Shown piece by piece: positions 34,310 through 42,457 of a DNA stretch of 64,000 bases. The stretch comes from an uncultured Lachnospiraceae bacterium (GTDB lineage Bacteria > Bacillota > Clostridia > Lachnospirales > Lachnospiraceae), in assembly GCA_947648875.1 (NCBI GenBank), contig CANSPM010000001.1, positions 1-64,000 of the forward strand, written 5' to 3'. Made by a program: the position numbers and the translations under genes. Under the pieces are notes generated by a model that was not told the DNA's origin, searched no databases, and saw only the letters and a list, made by a program, of their open reading frames with translations. How positions within the stretch are numbered: the first letter of the stretch is position 1; each line of letters starts with the position of its first letter.

Positions 34310-34945
34310 ATGACAAAGAAACAGCGTGCGCTTATCATTATAGAAAAACTGAAAGAAGAATACCCCCAGGCGGACTGTTCCCTGGACTACGATCAGGCGT
34401 GGAAGTTGTTGGTCAGCGTGCGGCTGGCGGCACAGTGTACAGACGCCAGAGTGAATGTGGTGGTGGAAAAGCTGTATGAGAAATTTCCGGATGTGGATGC
34501 ACTGGCCCGGGCTCCGGTGGAAGAGATTGAAAGAATTGTGCATCCCTGCGGTCTGGGCAACAGCAAGTCCAGGGATATCAGCGCCTGCATGAAGGTGTTG
34601 CGGGATGAATACGGCGGCAAGGTGCCCGAAGATTTTGACAAGCTGCTGGCTCTGCCGGGAGTGGGAAGAAAGAGTGCCAATCTGATTATGGGGGATGTGT
34701 TTGGCAAGCCTGCCATTGTAACAGACACACATTGTATTCGATTGGTAAATCGCATGGGTCTGGTGGATGGCATCAAGGAGCCTGCGAAAGTGGAAAGGGA
34801 ATTGTGGAAGATCATACCGCCCCAGGAGGGCAACGATTTCTGCCACAGATTGGTGAACCATGGCCGGGAGATCTGCACTGCCCGCACCAGACCTTACTGC
34901 GATAAATGCTGTCTGCGGGATATCTGCAAACAAGTGGGGGTATAG
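34310..34945 (+). CDS. nth: Endonuclease III
   Basis: A 211-residue base-excision DNA glycosylase/AP lyase acting on oxidised pyrimidines. The helix-hairpin-helix LPGVGRKSANLIM carries the catalytic lysine, and VTDTHCIRLVNRMG carries the conserved aspartate. The C-terminal [4Fe-4S] ligands are present but spaced C-x7-C-x2-C-x5-C, one residue more than the usual first interval. The ATG is preceded by GGGAGAGG. It is independent of the OGG1-like gene but in the same repair neighbourhood. Confidence 0.95.
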   Translation: MTKKQRALIIIEKLKEEYPQADCSLDYDQAWKLLVSVRLAAQCTDARVNVVVEKLYEKFPDVDALARAPVEEIERIVHPCGLGNSKSRDISACMKVLRDEYGGKVPEDFDKLLALPGVGRKSANLIMGDVFGKPAIVTDTHCIRLVNRMGLVDGIKEPAKVERELWKIIPPQEGNDFCHRLVNHGREICTARTRPYCDKCCLRDICKQVGV

Positions 34946-35112
34946 CGCATTCTAACGTTTTCCATAGAGGCTATGGAATATTGACCATATTTAAGACAGG
35001 AGGCGGCAAATGTCCATCCGGGCCATAGGCGGATTTGCACATGGCATACTGACCATCCTAGACGATTGCGAAATCCCGTCGTTTGCCAGGCTGTCCTACA
35101 GGGCTGGTTTTT

Positions 35113-35178
35113 AGCGCCTTCATTTGCGGGCTATGCCGGAAAACTATCCGGCATAGCCCGCAAATGAAGGTGCTTTTT
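35113..35178 (+). terminator. Very long intrinsic terminator
   Basis: A 28-base-pair stem with a single G-U pair and a 6-base loop (35141-35146), followed by TTTTT. It is unusually long for a terminator and lies about 170 bases after nth. Confidence 0.85.
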
Positions 35179-35358
35179 ATCTTTTGGCAATCAGCTGTAG
35201 GTCTGATTTTTGTTTAGAGAGGTGCAAGCCTTCACAATCTGTATTTTTCAGGAATTAGTCATCTATCTTTCTGGCGACGCGCCGCAGAGTCCGAAATGTT
35301 TTCCGTATTGCGGGTATGATCTCATGTATAACTAAAGCAATAAAAGGAGAAAAATGTG

Positions 35359-35451
35359 ATGAAAAACATTGACAAATTCTTGGATATGCAATATCATGTT
35401 TATATAACGCACAAGCAAAATTTGATATTTTTTTATAAATTGAACTTGTGA
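35359..35451 (+). CDS. Possible 30-residue peptide
   Basis: ATG to TGA with AAAGGAG at good spacing; it starts MKNIDKFLDMQYHVYITHKQ and resembles no family I know. A promoter-like TTGACA/TATCAT pair lies inside the frame, so the sequence may act mainly as regulatory DNA. Weak support. Confidence 0.3.
   Translation: MKNIDKFLDMQYHVYITHKQNLIFFYKLNL
35369..35397 (+). promoter_or_regulatory. Promoter-like site 1 before the BlaI-like gene
   Basis: TTGACA (35369-35374), 17 bases, TATCAT (35392-35397). Confidence 0.45.
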
Positions 35452-35474
35452 AAAAGTAGGCAATCTACTATAGT
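35446..35474 (+). promoter_or_regulatory. Promoter-like site 2 with palindromic -10 region
   Basis: TTGTGA (35446-35451), 17 bases, TATAGT (35469-35474). The -10 lies in the palindrome ACTATAGT, which could be an autoregulatory site. Confidence 0.55.
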
Positions 35475-35513
35475 GTTTTATTGAATGAAACATAATGTAA
35501 GGGAGAGTTTATC

Positions 35514-35912
35514 ATGAAGTTGAATCCACGCGAACTGGAAGTTCTGAAAATCTTACACGCAACGGAGCAGCCGCTTACATCCACCCAGATTGTCAGAGCC
35601 GGTGAGGAACTGACGCAGAGCACCGTTCAGGCAGTATTGCGCAAGCTGATGGCCAACGGTATGATAGAGGTTCAGGGAGTGACCCATAGTGGCAATGTGC
35701 TCAGTAGGACATTCGGCGCTACGGAAAAGTCCAAGGAAATCCTGACTCAAAGGTTTTTGGACTCCTATAAGAATTATAAGAACATTATCAGTATCAGAAT
35801 GGCCATTGAGGGCATGTTGGATATGGAAGAAGACGAAGCGAAAAGGGAAGAGGATATCAGGGCAATAGAGAAGGTGGTTGCCGAATTAAAAGGGTTGATA
35901 AAGAAGAAATAA
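35514..35912 (+). CDS. BlaI/MecI-like winged-helix regulator
   Basis: A 132-residue protein with an N-terminal winged helix of BlaI/MecI type (MKLNPRELEVLKILHATEQPLTS, QSTVQAVLRKLMANGMIEV) and a helical C-terminal part rich in Glu and Lys that probably dimerises. No BlaR-type sensor or beta-lactamase lies nearby, so it is an orphan of this family. The ATG follows AAGGGAGAG. Transcription is probably monocistronic, with a terminator 21 bases after the stop. Confidence 0.78.
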   Translation: MKLNPRELEVLKILHATEQPLTSTQIVRAGEELTQSTVQAVLRKLMANGMIEVQGVTHSGNVLSRTFGATEKSKEILTQRFLDSYKNYKNIISIRMAIEGMLDMEEDEAKREEDIRAIEKVVAELKGLIKKK

Positions 35913-35932
35913 AGATTAGTGAACATATGAAG

Positions 35933-35958
35933 CAGCAGGGATTTCCCCTGCTGTTTTT
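35933..35958 (+). terminator. Terminator of the BlaI-like gene
   Basis: A perfect 8-base-pair stem (CAGCAGGG with CCCTGCTG), a 5-base loop and five T residues. Confidence 0.85.
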
Positions 35959-36029
35959 GCGTGGGCGCATCTGTTTCTACAGATTAGCAGAATCAATATT
36001 TGCTCTGTCGAGGAATATATATAGCGGAG

Positions 36030-36411
36030 ATGCGTAAAGATGTAGGACATGCGCCTCTTATGGTTATAAGCTGCGGCGTTATCATCGAAAATGACAAAGG
36101 GGAGATACTGCTTCAAAAGCGGCGTGATAATGGAACTCGGGCGCTTCTTGGGGGGGCTATGGATATTGGAAAGAAATCAAATCTGCCGGAGGACATTCAT
36201 AAATATGATAAACGGGTCATTACGGATTGGACGAAAGAGGTCCGGCCAGTCATTATTGATTGATTCCTGCGGCTTTGCTGTCAGTGGAGTTGCGTTAAGT
36301 GATATTATTTGCGATGCACCTGCTTCCCATGTACTCAGGATAACCGGGAATAATGCAGGAGTGGGAGATGCACGAACTGACATAGTTGTGGATTTTTTCG
36401 ATTATCCATAG
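36030..36411 (+). pseudogene. Truncated Nudix hydrolase remnant
   Basis: The first ~50 codons (MRKDVGHAPLMVISCGVIIEN, then GEILLQKRRDNG and GGAMDIG) are the N-terminus of a Nudix hydrolase up to the start of the Nudix box. The REVREE part is then missing and unrelated residues lead to a stop at 36261-36263. In another frame, from about 36262 to 36411, a coherent stretch (CGFAVSGVALSDIICDAP to IVVDFFDYP) looks like the eroded end of a different gene. The locus appears to be the scar of a deletion. Confidence 0.65.
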
Positions 36412-36521
36412 TAAAATAGAATCAAAAGAAACAAGGATGGAAATTTGTTTGCCCGGTATGCCGGAAGGGAGAAGGGTGGATTTTACATTTAGCCTGTACA
36501 AATTAAAGGAAGTGAATAGCT

Positions 36522-37142
36522 ATGAGAACTTACAAAATAGATAACTATATTGCCCAAAGTAGTGATAGCGGTGAACAGTATATAACAAGATTTGGCGGAC
36601 AGCCGGATTGGATTGCCGCCCCCCAATGGCCGGTTAGCCTTCCGTGGGGGAATCGTCCGTTAAAATTTATAGGACAGATACGATTAAATGACTTTTACAG
36701 GGAATTGAAAGATATAACTTTAGCATACATCTTTATGACACAACCGGAAGATAAGACGGACTCGTTTTTTGACCCGGATATAATGTATCCTGATGAGGGG
36801 GAGAATGCCATCATTATTCAACCCAATGGAAAAATTCCGGAATATATTCATGTAGAGAATCTTTTTGTTGGCCCGACAGTAGATCATGAATCGATATGGA
36901 TGCCCCATACGACGGAATGTGAAGAAATAGCTGCCATGGAATTTAAGAAATTAGATATAGATAAATTTTGTGGTATTCCCGCTTTTTTCGGGGATAGTGC
37001 AGTTGAGCCTAATAATATGCTATTAATGCAACTCCATACAAATTGGTTGCCATTTTATATAAACGGCGGAGGCGCGCCAACAATGTTTACATTTCTCAAT
37101 GACAAGAAAGACGGGGGCTTTATCTTAATGGAAGATATGTAA
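36522..37142 (+). CDS. DUF1963 (YwqG-like) protein
   Basis: A 206-residue protein matching the DUF1963/YwqG family: RFGGQPDWIAAPQWPV near the N-terminus, PLKFIGQIRL, and the C-terminal LLMQLHTNWLPFYINGGGAPTMF ending in FILMEDM. The family is common in bacteria and has no established biochemical role that I can name. The ATG is preceded by AAAGGAAG. A+T content is higher than in the flanking core genes, in line with the mosaic nature of 36-38 kb. Confidence 0.78.
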   Translation: MRTYKIDNYIAQSSDSGEQYITRFGGQPDWIAAPQWPVSLPWGNRPLKFIGQIRLNDFYRELKDITLAYIFMTQPEDKTDSFFDPDIMYPDEGENAIIIQPNGKIPEYIHVENLFVGPTVDHESIWMPHTTECEEIAAMEFKKLDIDKFCGIPAFFGDSAVEPNNMLLMQLHTNWLPFYINGGGAPTMFTFLNDKKDGGFILMEDM

Positions 37143-37622
37143 TACATACACTTTCCCACGCCCTGCGGGGGCCGTGTTTCCGCTGTCGCCGCCTAAATAT
37201 TCTTTGCAATATGTGCTATGAACCAGAAAATAGCAAAAAAGGAAGAACTTTGATGCTGGGAGATTTATATTATCATGGCGCATTACAAACATAGAATTCA
37301 TTAAGTGATTTCAAAGCAGGAGAAATATTTATGGAGAGAAAAGGCAAGAAGTTTTCATGCTACGGGTGTTATCAAAAATATGCAATCATGGTAGAGCGGC
37401 CCGCGTTCATTGGCACATAAGCAGAGATGCGAATCGCAAAAATTATTTGAAAGACACTTGTATATGATAAATCGCATACAAGTCGGGGACAAAATGTCCC
37501 AAATATGGGGTTAAGGTTTACCAAAACAGCAATAGCAGCGTTCCTTTTAAGTTTGCGGAAGAGTTCCGCAGGATTGCCGAGTACATAATTTCTGTATCTG
37601 AAACAACAGGAGGATGTGATTT
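37143..37622. other. Degenerate intergenic stretch
   Basis: No intact gene. Short protein-like pieces in different frames (for example GRTLMLGDLYYHGALQT near 37240-37290 and KFAEEFRRIAEYI near 37545-37590) suggest decayed coding sequence. The last bases hold the ACAGGAGG site of the acetyltransferase. Confidence 0.45.
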
Positions 37623-38399
37623 ATGATCACCAAAGAGATACTACATATTGCGATGGAACAGTCTGCCGAGGACATCAACTGTAAAACGGAAGACTTTATG
37701 AAAAACCAGAATGTAATTGTTCCATTCCGTCTGGGGGAAAAAGCAAGGAAATATCTGAAAGAGCCGATTATAGCAAATTTCGTTTCTTATGGGAACAATG
37801 TGGTTGTTTCGGTTACGGAGGATGTCAGGGAAATGGTGACGGAGTATGTAGACAAATATGCTTTTTATCACCTTTTTGAAACACCCAATATGCATTGGTT
37901 GAGCAACAGGTTGGCAGGGAATGGATATAATATCTGTTTTATGGCAGAATATTTTCTTCCGGATCTAAATAATCTTCGTCCTCTCTCCTGTGATTATGAG
38001 CTGCGTGTTCTTGAACAGCGCGATTTTAATCAGCTGTATCTGCCAGAATGGAGCAATGCGCTTTGCGAGAATAGAAAACAGTTGGATATACTCGGTGTTG
38101 GGGCCTATGAAAACGAGAAGTTAATCGGGCTTGCCGGTTGTTCTGCCGATTGCGAAAAAATGTGGCAGATTGGGGTGGATGTGCTGCCGGAATATAGAAA
38201 AAACGGAATTGCTTCCGCGCTTACCAGCAGGCTGGCCCATGAAATACTGGAGAGAGGGAAAGTTCCGTTCTATTGCGCCGCATGGTCAAATATCCGTTCT
38301 GTAAGAAATGCTGTAAAAAGCGGTTTTATTCCCGCTTGGGTGGAGATGACAATAAAGCCGACAGCCATGGTGAATGAGATGAACGGAGAAGCGAAATGA
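37623..38399 (+). CDS. GNAT family N-acetyltransferase
   Basis: A 258-residue protein whose C-terminal half is a GNAT domain. Motif A reads VDVLPEYRKNGIASALTSRL, giving the R-x-x-G-I-A acetyl-CoA loop, followed by the PFYCAAWSNIRSVRNAVKSGF region. The N-terminal ~125 residues form an extra domain, as in some two-part GNAT proteins. The acceptor substrate is unknown. The start follows AGGAGG. It may be co-transcribed with the M3 peptidase 156 bases downstream, but a small inverted repeat lies between. Confidence 0.8.
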   Translation: MITKEILHIAMEQSAEDINCKTEDFMKNQNVIVPFRLGEKARKYLKEPIIANFVSYGNNVVVSVTEDVREMVTEYVDKYAFYHLFETPNMHWLSNRLAGNGYNICFMAEYFLPDLNNLRPLSCDYELRVLEQRDFNQLYLPEWSNALCENRKQLDILGVGAYENEKLIGLAGCSADCEKMWQIGVDVLPEYRKNGIASALTSRLAHEILERGKVPFYCAAWSNIRSVRNAVKSGFIPAWVEMTIKPTAMVNEMNGEAK

Positions 38400-38555
38400 G
38401 AACTGGTTCAAAATAAGAACCGGCACGGGAAACCCGGGCGGATTTCATCTTGCCGGCGCTTCGGTTGTTATGGGCACAGCACAAAAGCCGACGGCGCGCG
38501 GAATTGGACCAACTACGGTAATCAAATGATTTTCGCGCATACAAGAGGGGACGAC

Positions 38556-40079
38556 ATGAAATTTTCAACATGGAAATATACAAGACCGGATTACGCGGAG
38601 GTAAGAGAAAGAATAAACAGCTGTAAAGAAAGGATGGGGAACGCCGCATCCTATGAGATGTTTCGGGAGGCCTGGCTGGATGTAAAGAAAGCAATTGAAT
38701 ACGCGGACTTTCAGGCGGAAATTATCTATATACGTCATCTGTGCGGAATAGATTATCAATATAGTCTGGCGGAGATCGAGATCCAGAACAGGGAGGAACC
38801 CTTATTGTACGCGCTTCGGGATGAATGCAATATAATGGCGGCTGGCTCACAATACCGTAATGAATTGGAACAGGAATTTGGAAAACAGACTTTTGCATGT
38901 ATGCATTATAACCCGGCTAAGGAAAATCCTGACAGTATGAGACTACAGTCAGAAGAGTCGGCGTTGAAATTACAGTATAGAAAGCTGATGGTGCAGGAAA
39001 AACGGGATGATGAAGCGCTGTTTCAAGTGTTTCGAAAACTCATTGAAACGCGCCGCGAACTTGCGGAAACCCTGGGATATCGTAACTATATTGAACTGGG
39101 ATATCATCTTCGGGACCGGCGGGACTATGGGACAAATGAACTGACAGATTTCAGGGAGCAAATTCTAAAATGTGTTACGCCTGCAATATCGGATATAAAG
39201 GCCAGGGGAATAGAATGGAATCGTTTTCCTGCCGTTGCCGCAAACGGAAGGGAATTGTTTTCGGCCATTGTCACTATGTTTAAGGATTTGTCAGAAGAAG
39301 CCGGAAGCTATATCGAAGAGATGGCGCATAAGGAACTGTATGACCTGGAAAGAAGAACCAACAAACGCGCTAATCTGTTTTCCTGCTGTATGCTGCCATA
39401 TGAGAAGCTGCCTTTTATTATTGGTAATTATACCGGCGACGGACTGGAAACAGGTTATGCGGTCCATGAGTTTGGCCATGGATTTGCCTTTTATACCGCG
39501 GCGAGAAAGCAGTTGTTATATGAATTTCATCGTTCTTCTCCGTCCGTGAATGAAATACATTCCAAGACAATGGAACATTTTATGTATCCCTATTTGCAAA
39601 TGTTTGTGGGAGAATATCAAAAAGAGTACATACGGAATCACTTGCTTCTTCAACTGGAAAACCTTACATATCGCTGTGCAATAGATGAATTTGAACATTT
39701 AATGTATGACAGGAATCTCTCAAGAGTGCAGCTTTGCGAACTGTGGGCAAATATTGCGGGCAGGTATATGCCCTGGAACAGAATATCTGCGGAGGAGGTA
39801 CAACAGGGAATATGCTGGCCGCGCCAGACCCATCTTGTAGAAAGTCCATTTTATTATATAGAATATAATATTGCGCAGGCGAGTACCTATGAGTTTTATT
39901 TGAAGATGAAAAGAAACTACCGGCGGGCCTGGTCAGACTATTTAACGCTGTGCGGCGAAGGGGGCAGCAGATCATACCTGGAATTGCTGGAAAGCGCTCA
40001 TTTATCCAATCCGTTTGTTGGAAATACAATAGAGGAGATCTGCCGACCGGTTATTGACGAATTGCATAGTCTCCTATAA
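38556..40079 (+). CDS. M3 family oligoendopeptidase (PepF-like)
   Basis: A 507-residue zinc metallopeptidase of the thimet/oligoendopeptidase F group. The zinc motif HEFGH lies near residue 305 (AVHEFGHGFAFY), with the downstream glutamate ligand in the SPSVNEIHSKTMEHFM helix. It should cleave short peptides in the cytosol. It is somewhat shorter than PepF (about 600) at the N-terminus but has a complete catalytic part, including CWPRQTHLVESPFYYIEYNIAQ near the end. The start at 38556 is chosen for the GAGGGGAC site. Confidence 0.9.
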   Translation: MKFSTWKYTRPDYAEVRERINSCKERMGNAASYEMFREAWLDVKKAIEYADFQAEIIYIRHLCGIDYQYSLAEIEIQNREEPLLYALRDECNIMAAGSQYRNELEQEFGKQTFACMHYNPAKENPDSMRLQSEESALKLQYRKLMVQEKRDDEALFQVFRKLIETRRELAETLGYRNYIELGYHLRDRRDYGTNELTDFREQILKCVTPAISDIKARGIEWNRFPAVAANGRELFSAIVTMFKDLSEEAGSYIEEMAHKELYDLERRTNKRANLFSCCMLPYEKLPFIIGNYTGDGLETGYAVHEFGHGFAFYTAARKQLLYEFHRSSPSVNEIHSKTMEHFMYPYLQMFVGEYQKEYIRNHLLLQLENLTYRCAIDEFEHLMYDRNLSRVQLCELWANIAGRYMPWNRISAEEVQQGICWPRQTHLVESPFYYIEYNIAQASTYEFYLKMKRNYRRAWSDYLTLCGEGGSRSYLELLESAHLSNPFVGNTIEEICRPVIDELHSLL

Positions 40080-40338
40080 TATCGCCCGTCATAATGATGG
40101 GGGACTGTAGAAAAAAAGAAAAGGGGACTTGATGAAACATGCGTTCTGCTATATAATAATTTCAGTGGGGTGCATGTTTTGACATTTCCATGTTGAAGCT
40201 ATGACCGGATATAGTGGAGTTTTTGCCTAGAATTATGTAGAAATTGGCATATGGGATTTTACAGGAAAAACAGACAGGGATTTTGATTGCGGTTAAAACA
40301 GTTTAAGACGGTATAAAGGAACCGAGTGGAGCGGTAAA

Positions 40339-41316
40339 ATGCCTAGAACATATAATGATTATATTGATTATTTAAATGAAACAATTTGTATTCCCGCTGT
40401 TCAGCGATATGAAGCAATTGATTTGTTTGCGGGCTGCGGGGGATTGTCTCTTGGTTTTGAAGCTGCCGGGATCAAAACCATGGGATATGAAATGGTAGGA
40501 GACTGCTGTGATTCGTACAAAAAAAATTTAAAATCAGAGTGTAATCAAAAAGTGATAGACGAAAACACAGAATTTCCTGCCGCAGATATAATTATTGGCG
40601 GACCACCCTGCCAGCCGTTTAGCAGACGGGGAAAGCAGAAGGGAAAGAATGATACAAGGAATGGTTTCCCGGCTTTTATAGAGGCGGTACGGCGGGTACA
40701 ACCCAGATTGTGGCTATGTGAAAATGTAAAAGGACTACCTGAACAAAATATAGAGTATTTTCAAGCTGTTGTTGAACAATTAAAAGGCTTGGGTTATAAG
40801 GTGGAACATCGAATCTTTCAGTTAGTACAGTATGATGTCCCTCAGAACAGAGAAAGATTAGTAATTGTAGGACATAGGGGGAGATTCGTTTTTCCACAGC
40901 CAAATGACTATATAGTCACTGCCGGGGAGGCACTGGGCAGCATGGCATCAGAAATCCCAGAGAATGCGGCGTTTTTGACGCCTTCCATGGATGCGTATAT
41001 TGCGAAGTATGAAGCAGCGTCAAAATGTAGGAATCCCAGAGATTTGCATCTCGACAGACCTGCGCGGACTTTAACATGTCGAAATCTTGCAGGGTCTACA
41101 AGCGATATGCATAGGATCAAGCTCCCTGATGGACGCAGAAGGCGGATTACAGTTCGTGAGGCGGCCCGCCTGCAAGGGTTTCCAGATTGGTTTGAATTTG
41201 TAGGGACAGAGGAAAGCCAATATACGCAGATCGGAAATGCAGTTCCCCCCATTTTTGCCTATAAATTGGCGAAAGCAGTTATTGATTGCTTGCAAGGAGG
41301 AAAAGATGGAATATAA
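40339..41316 (+). CDS. DNA (cytosine-5-)-methyltransferase
   Basis: A 325-residue m5C methyltransferase. Motif I AIDLFAGCGGLSLGFE, motif IV GGPPCQPFSRRG with catalytic C91, motif VI ENVKGL, motif VIII QNRERLVIVG, a short target-recognition region (about 205-265), motif IX RLTVREAARLQGFP-like (RRITVREAARLQGFPDWF) and motif X QIGNAVPP are all visible, so it should be active. Its gene overlaps the downstream endonuclease gene by 11 bases. The small recognition region suggests a short target; the sequence cannot be predicted by eye. It is the modification half of a type II system. Confidence 0.93.
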   Translation: MPRTYNDYIDYLNETICIPAVQRYEAIDLFAGCGGLSLGFEAAGIKTMGYEMVGDCCDSYKKNLKSECNQKVIDENTEFPAADIIIGGPPCQPFSRRGKQKGKNDTRNGFPAFIEAVRRVQPRLWLCENVKGLPEQNIEYFQAVVEQLKGLGYKVEHRIFQLVQYDVPQNRERLVIVGHRGRFVFPQPNDYIVTAGEALGSMASEIPENAAFLTPSMDAYIAKYEAASKCRNPRDLHLDRPARTLTCRNLAGSTSDMHRIKLPDGRRRRITVREAARLQGFPDWFEFVGTEESQYTQIGNAVPPIFAYKLAKAVIDCLQGGKDGI

Positions 41317-42346
41317 TCAACTGCCTGTAATTCACTATCCGACATTTAATAAAAAACCCGAAAAGGTTCAGAAACTGATTAGACAATCCTTACAGATTAT
41401 AGAAGCGCTTGGGGTTCCCATAGATGATTTGACAGAAAGACAAAAGGAAAAAATGGCTATGGCATTTTTGGCGGTGGGAGATGTAAAAACATCGGCTGGA
41501 TGGAAGAAAATTAAGGACTCCAATCATGCGTATTCATTGACCACCCGTGGAATTATTGCCTATGAGAACCAATACTTTGGGGAAAATATCAGCAGCGGTT
41601 CTTATGACGATATAAAGAGAAAAGATTTGGCCAGGTTGCTTTTAGCTTTAATAGTAGTCAATTCTAAACCTGGTTCCAATACAAGCAACCCTACAAGAGG
41701 GTATAAGGTTAGTAACGTATACTCGCGGATTATAAAGAATTATGGGCAGGCAGATTGGTTTGCGCAAGTGGAAGCATTTAATAAAATGCATCCTACTTAT
41801 CTGGAAAGAATATCCGCTAAAAGGGATATTCCCAAGTTGGCCGTACTTACACCGGATGGCAGAGAAATCCATCTAAAAGATGGGGAACATAATGCTATCC
41901 AAAAGCAGATTATAGAGGAATTGCTTCCACGCTTTGGGTATGGGGCGACTCTACTATACTGTGGTGATGCCGATAACAAATATGGTGTAGTTTATGAAAA
42001 AGAAAAATTGTCGGAACTGGGCTTTATGGATTTGAGGCAAAGTGTCTTACCGGATGTGATTGCGTATTCCGATGCAAAGGACTGGATCTATCTTATAGAG
42101 GCATACCATACGTCCAATCCGATTACGAAAGCAAGGAAGCTGGAACTTCAGCGTATATTGGGTGAGAATGCAAAAAAAGCCATTTTCATTACGGCATTTG
42201 AAAATAATTTTGTATATCGTAATTGCATGGAAGAACTGGCATGGGAAACGGAGGTTTGGATAGCGACGGAGCCGGATCATATGATACACAGAAACGGTTT
42301 TCGATTTATGGGGCCATATGTTGAGGGAGTGCAGAACGAAAAGTGA
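41306..42346 (+). CDS. BsuBI/PstI-type restriction endonuclease
   Basis: A 346-residue type II endonuclease of the BsuBI/PstI family. The N-terminal helical region (about 15-160) is followed by the catalytic domain with LPDVIAYSDAKDWIYLIEAYHTSNPITKARKLEL and the C-terminal AWETEVWIATEPDHMIHRNGFRFMGPY signature. Family prototypes cut CTGCAG and pair with adenine methyltransferases; here the partner is a cytosine-5 enzyme, so the target may differ. The start at 41306 follows AAGGAGGAAAAG inside the methyltransferase gene, implying coupled translation with methyltransferase first. Confidence 0.88.
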   Translation: MEYNQLPVIHYPTFNKKPEKVQKLIRQSLQIIEALGVPIDDLTERQKEKMAMAFLAVGDVKTSAGWKKIKDSNHAYSLTTRGIIAYENQYFGENISSGSYDDIKRKDLARLLLALIVVNSKPGSNTSNPTRGYKVSNVYSRIIKNYGQADWFAQVEAFNKMHPTYLERISAKRDIPKLAVLTPDGREIHLKDGEHNAIQKQIIEELLPRFGYGATLLYCGDADNKYGVVYEKEKLSELGFMDLRQSVLPDVIAYSDAKDWIYLIEAYHTSNPITKARKLELQRILGENAKKAIFITAFENNFVYRNCMEELAWETEVWIATEPDHMIHRNGFRFMGPYVEGVQNEK

Positions 42347-42457
42347 TTCCTATATGTTACATTTTACGGAAATCCTTTCAAAATGCCCGGATACGGAAGC
42401 AGGAAGGTCTAAAAGCCCATATAACAGGAAATTGGTTTAGAAAGGATAATTATCGCC

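Larger units (their letters stand above)
34946..35513. other. Intergenic region with long terminator, small frame and two promoters
   Basis: The first half holds a very long hairpin terminator (35113-35178). The second half is A+T rich and holds a 30-codon frame with a good ribosome binding site (35359-35451) and two promoter-like sites (35369-35397 and 35446-35474) before the BlaI-like gene. Confidence 0.6.
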
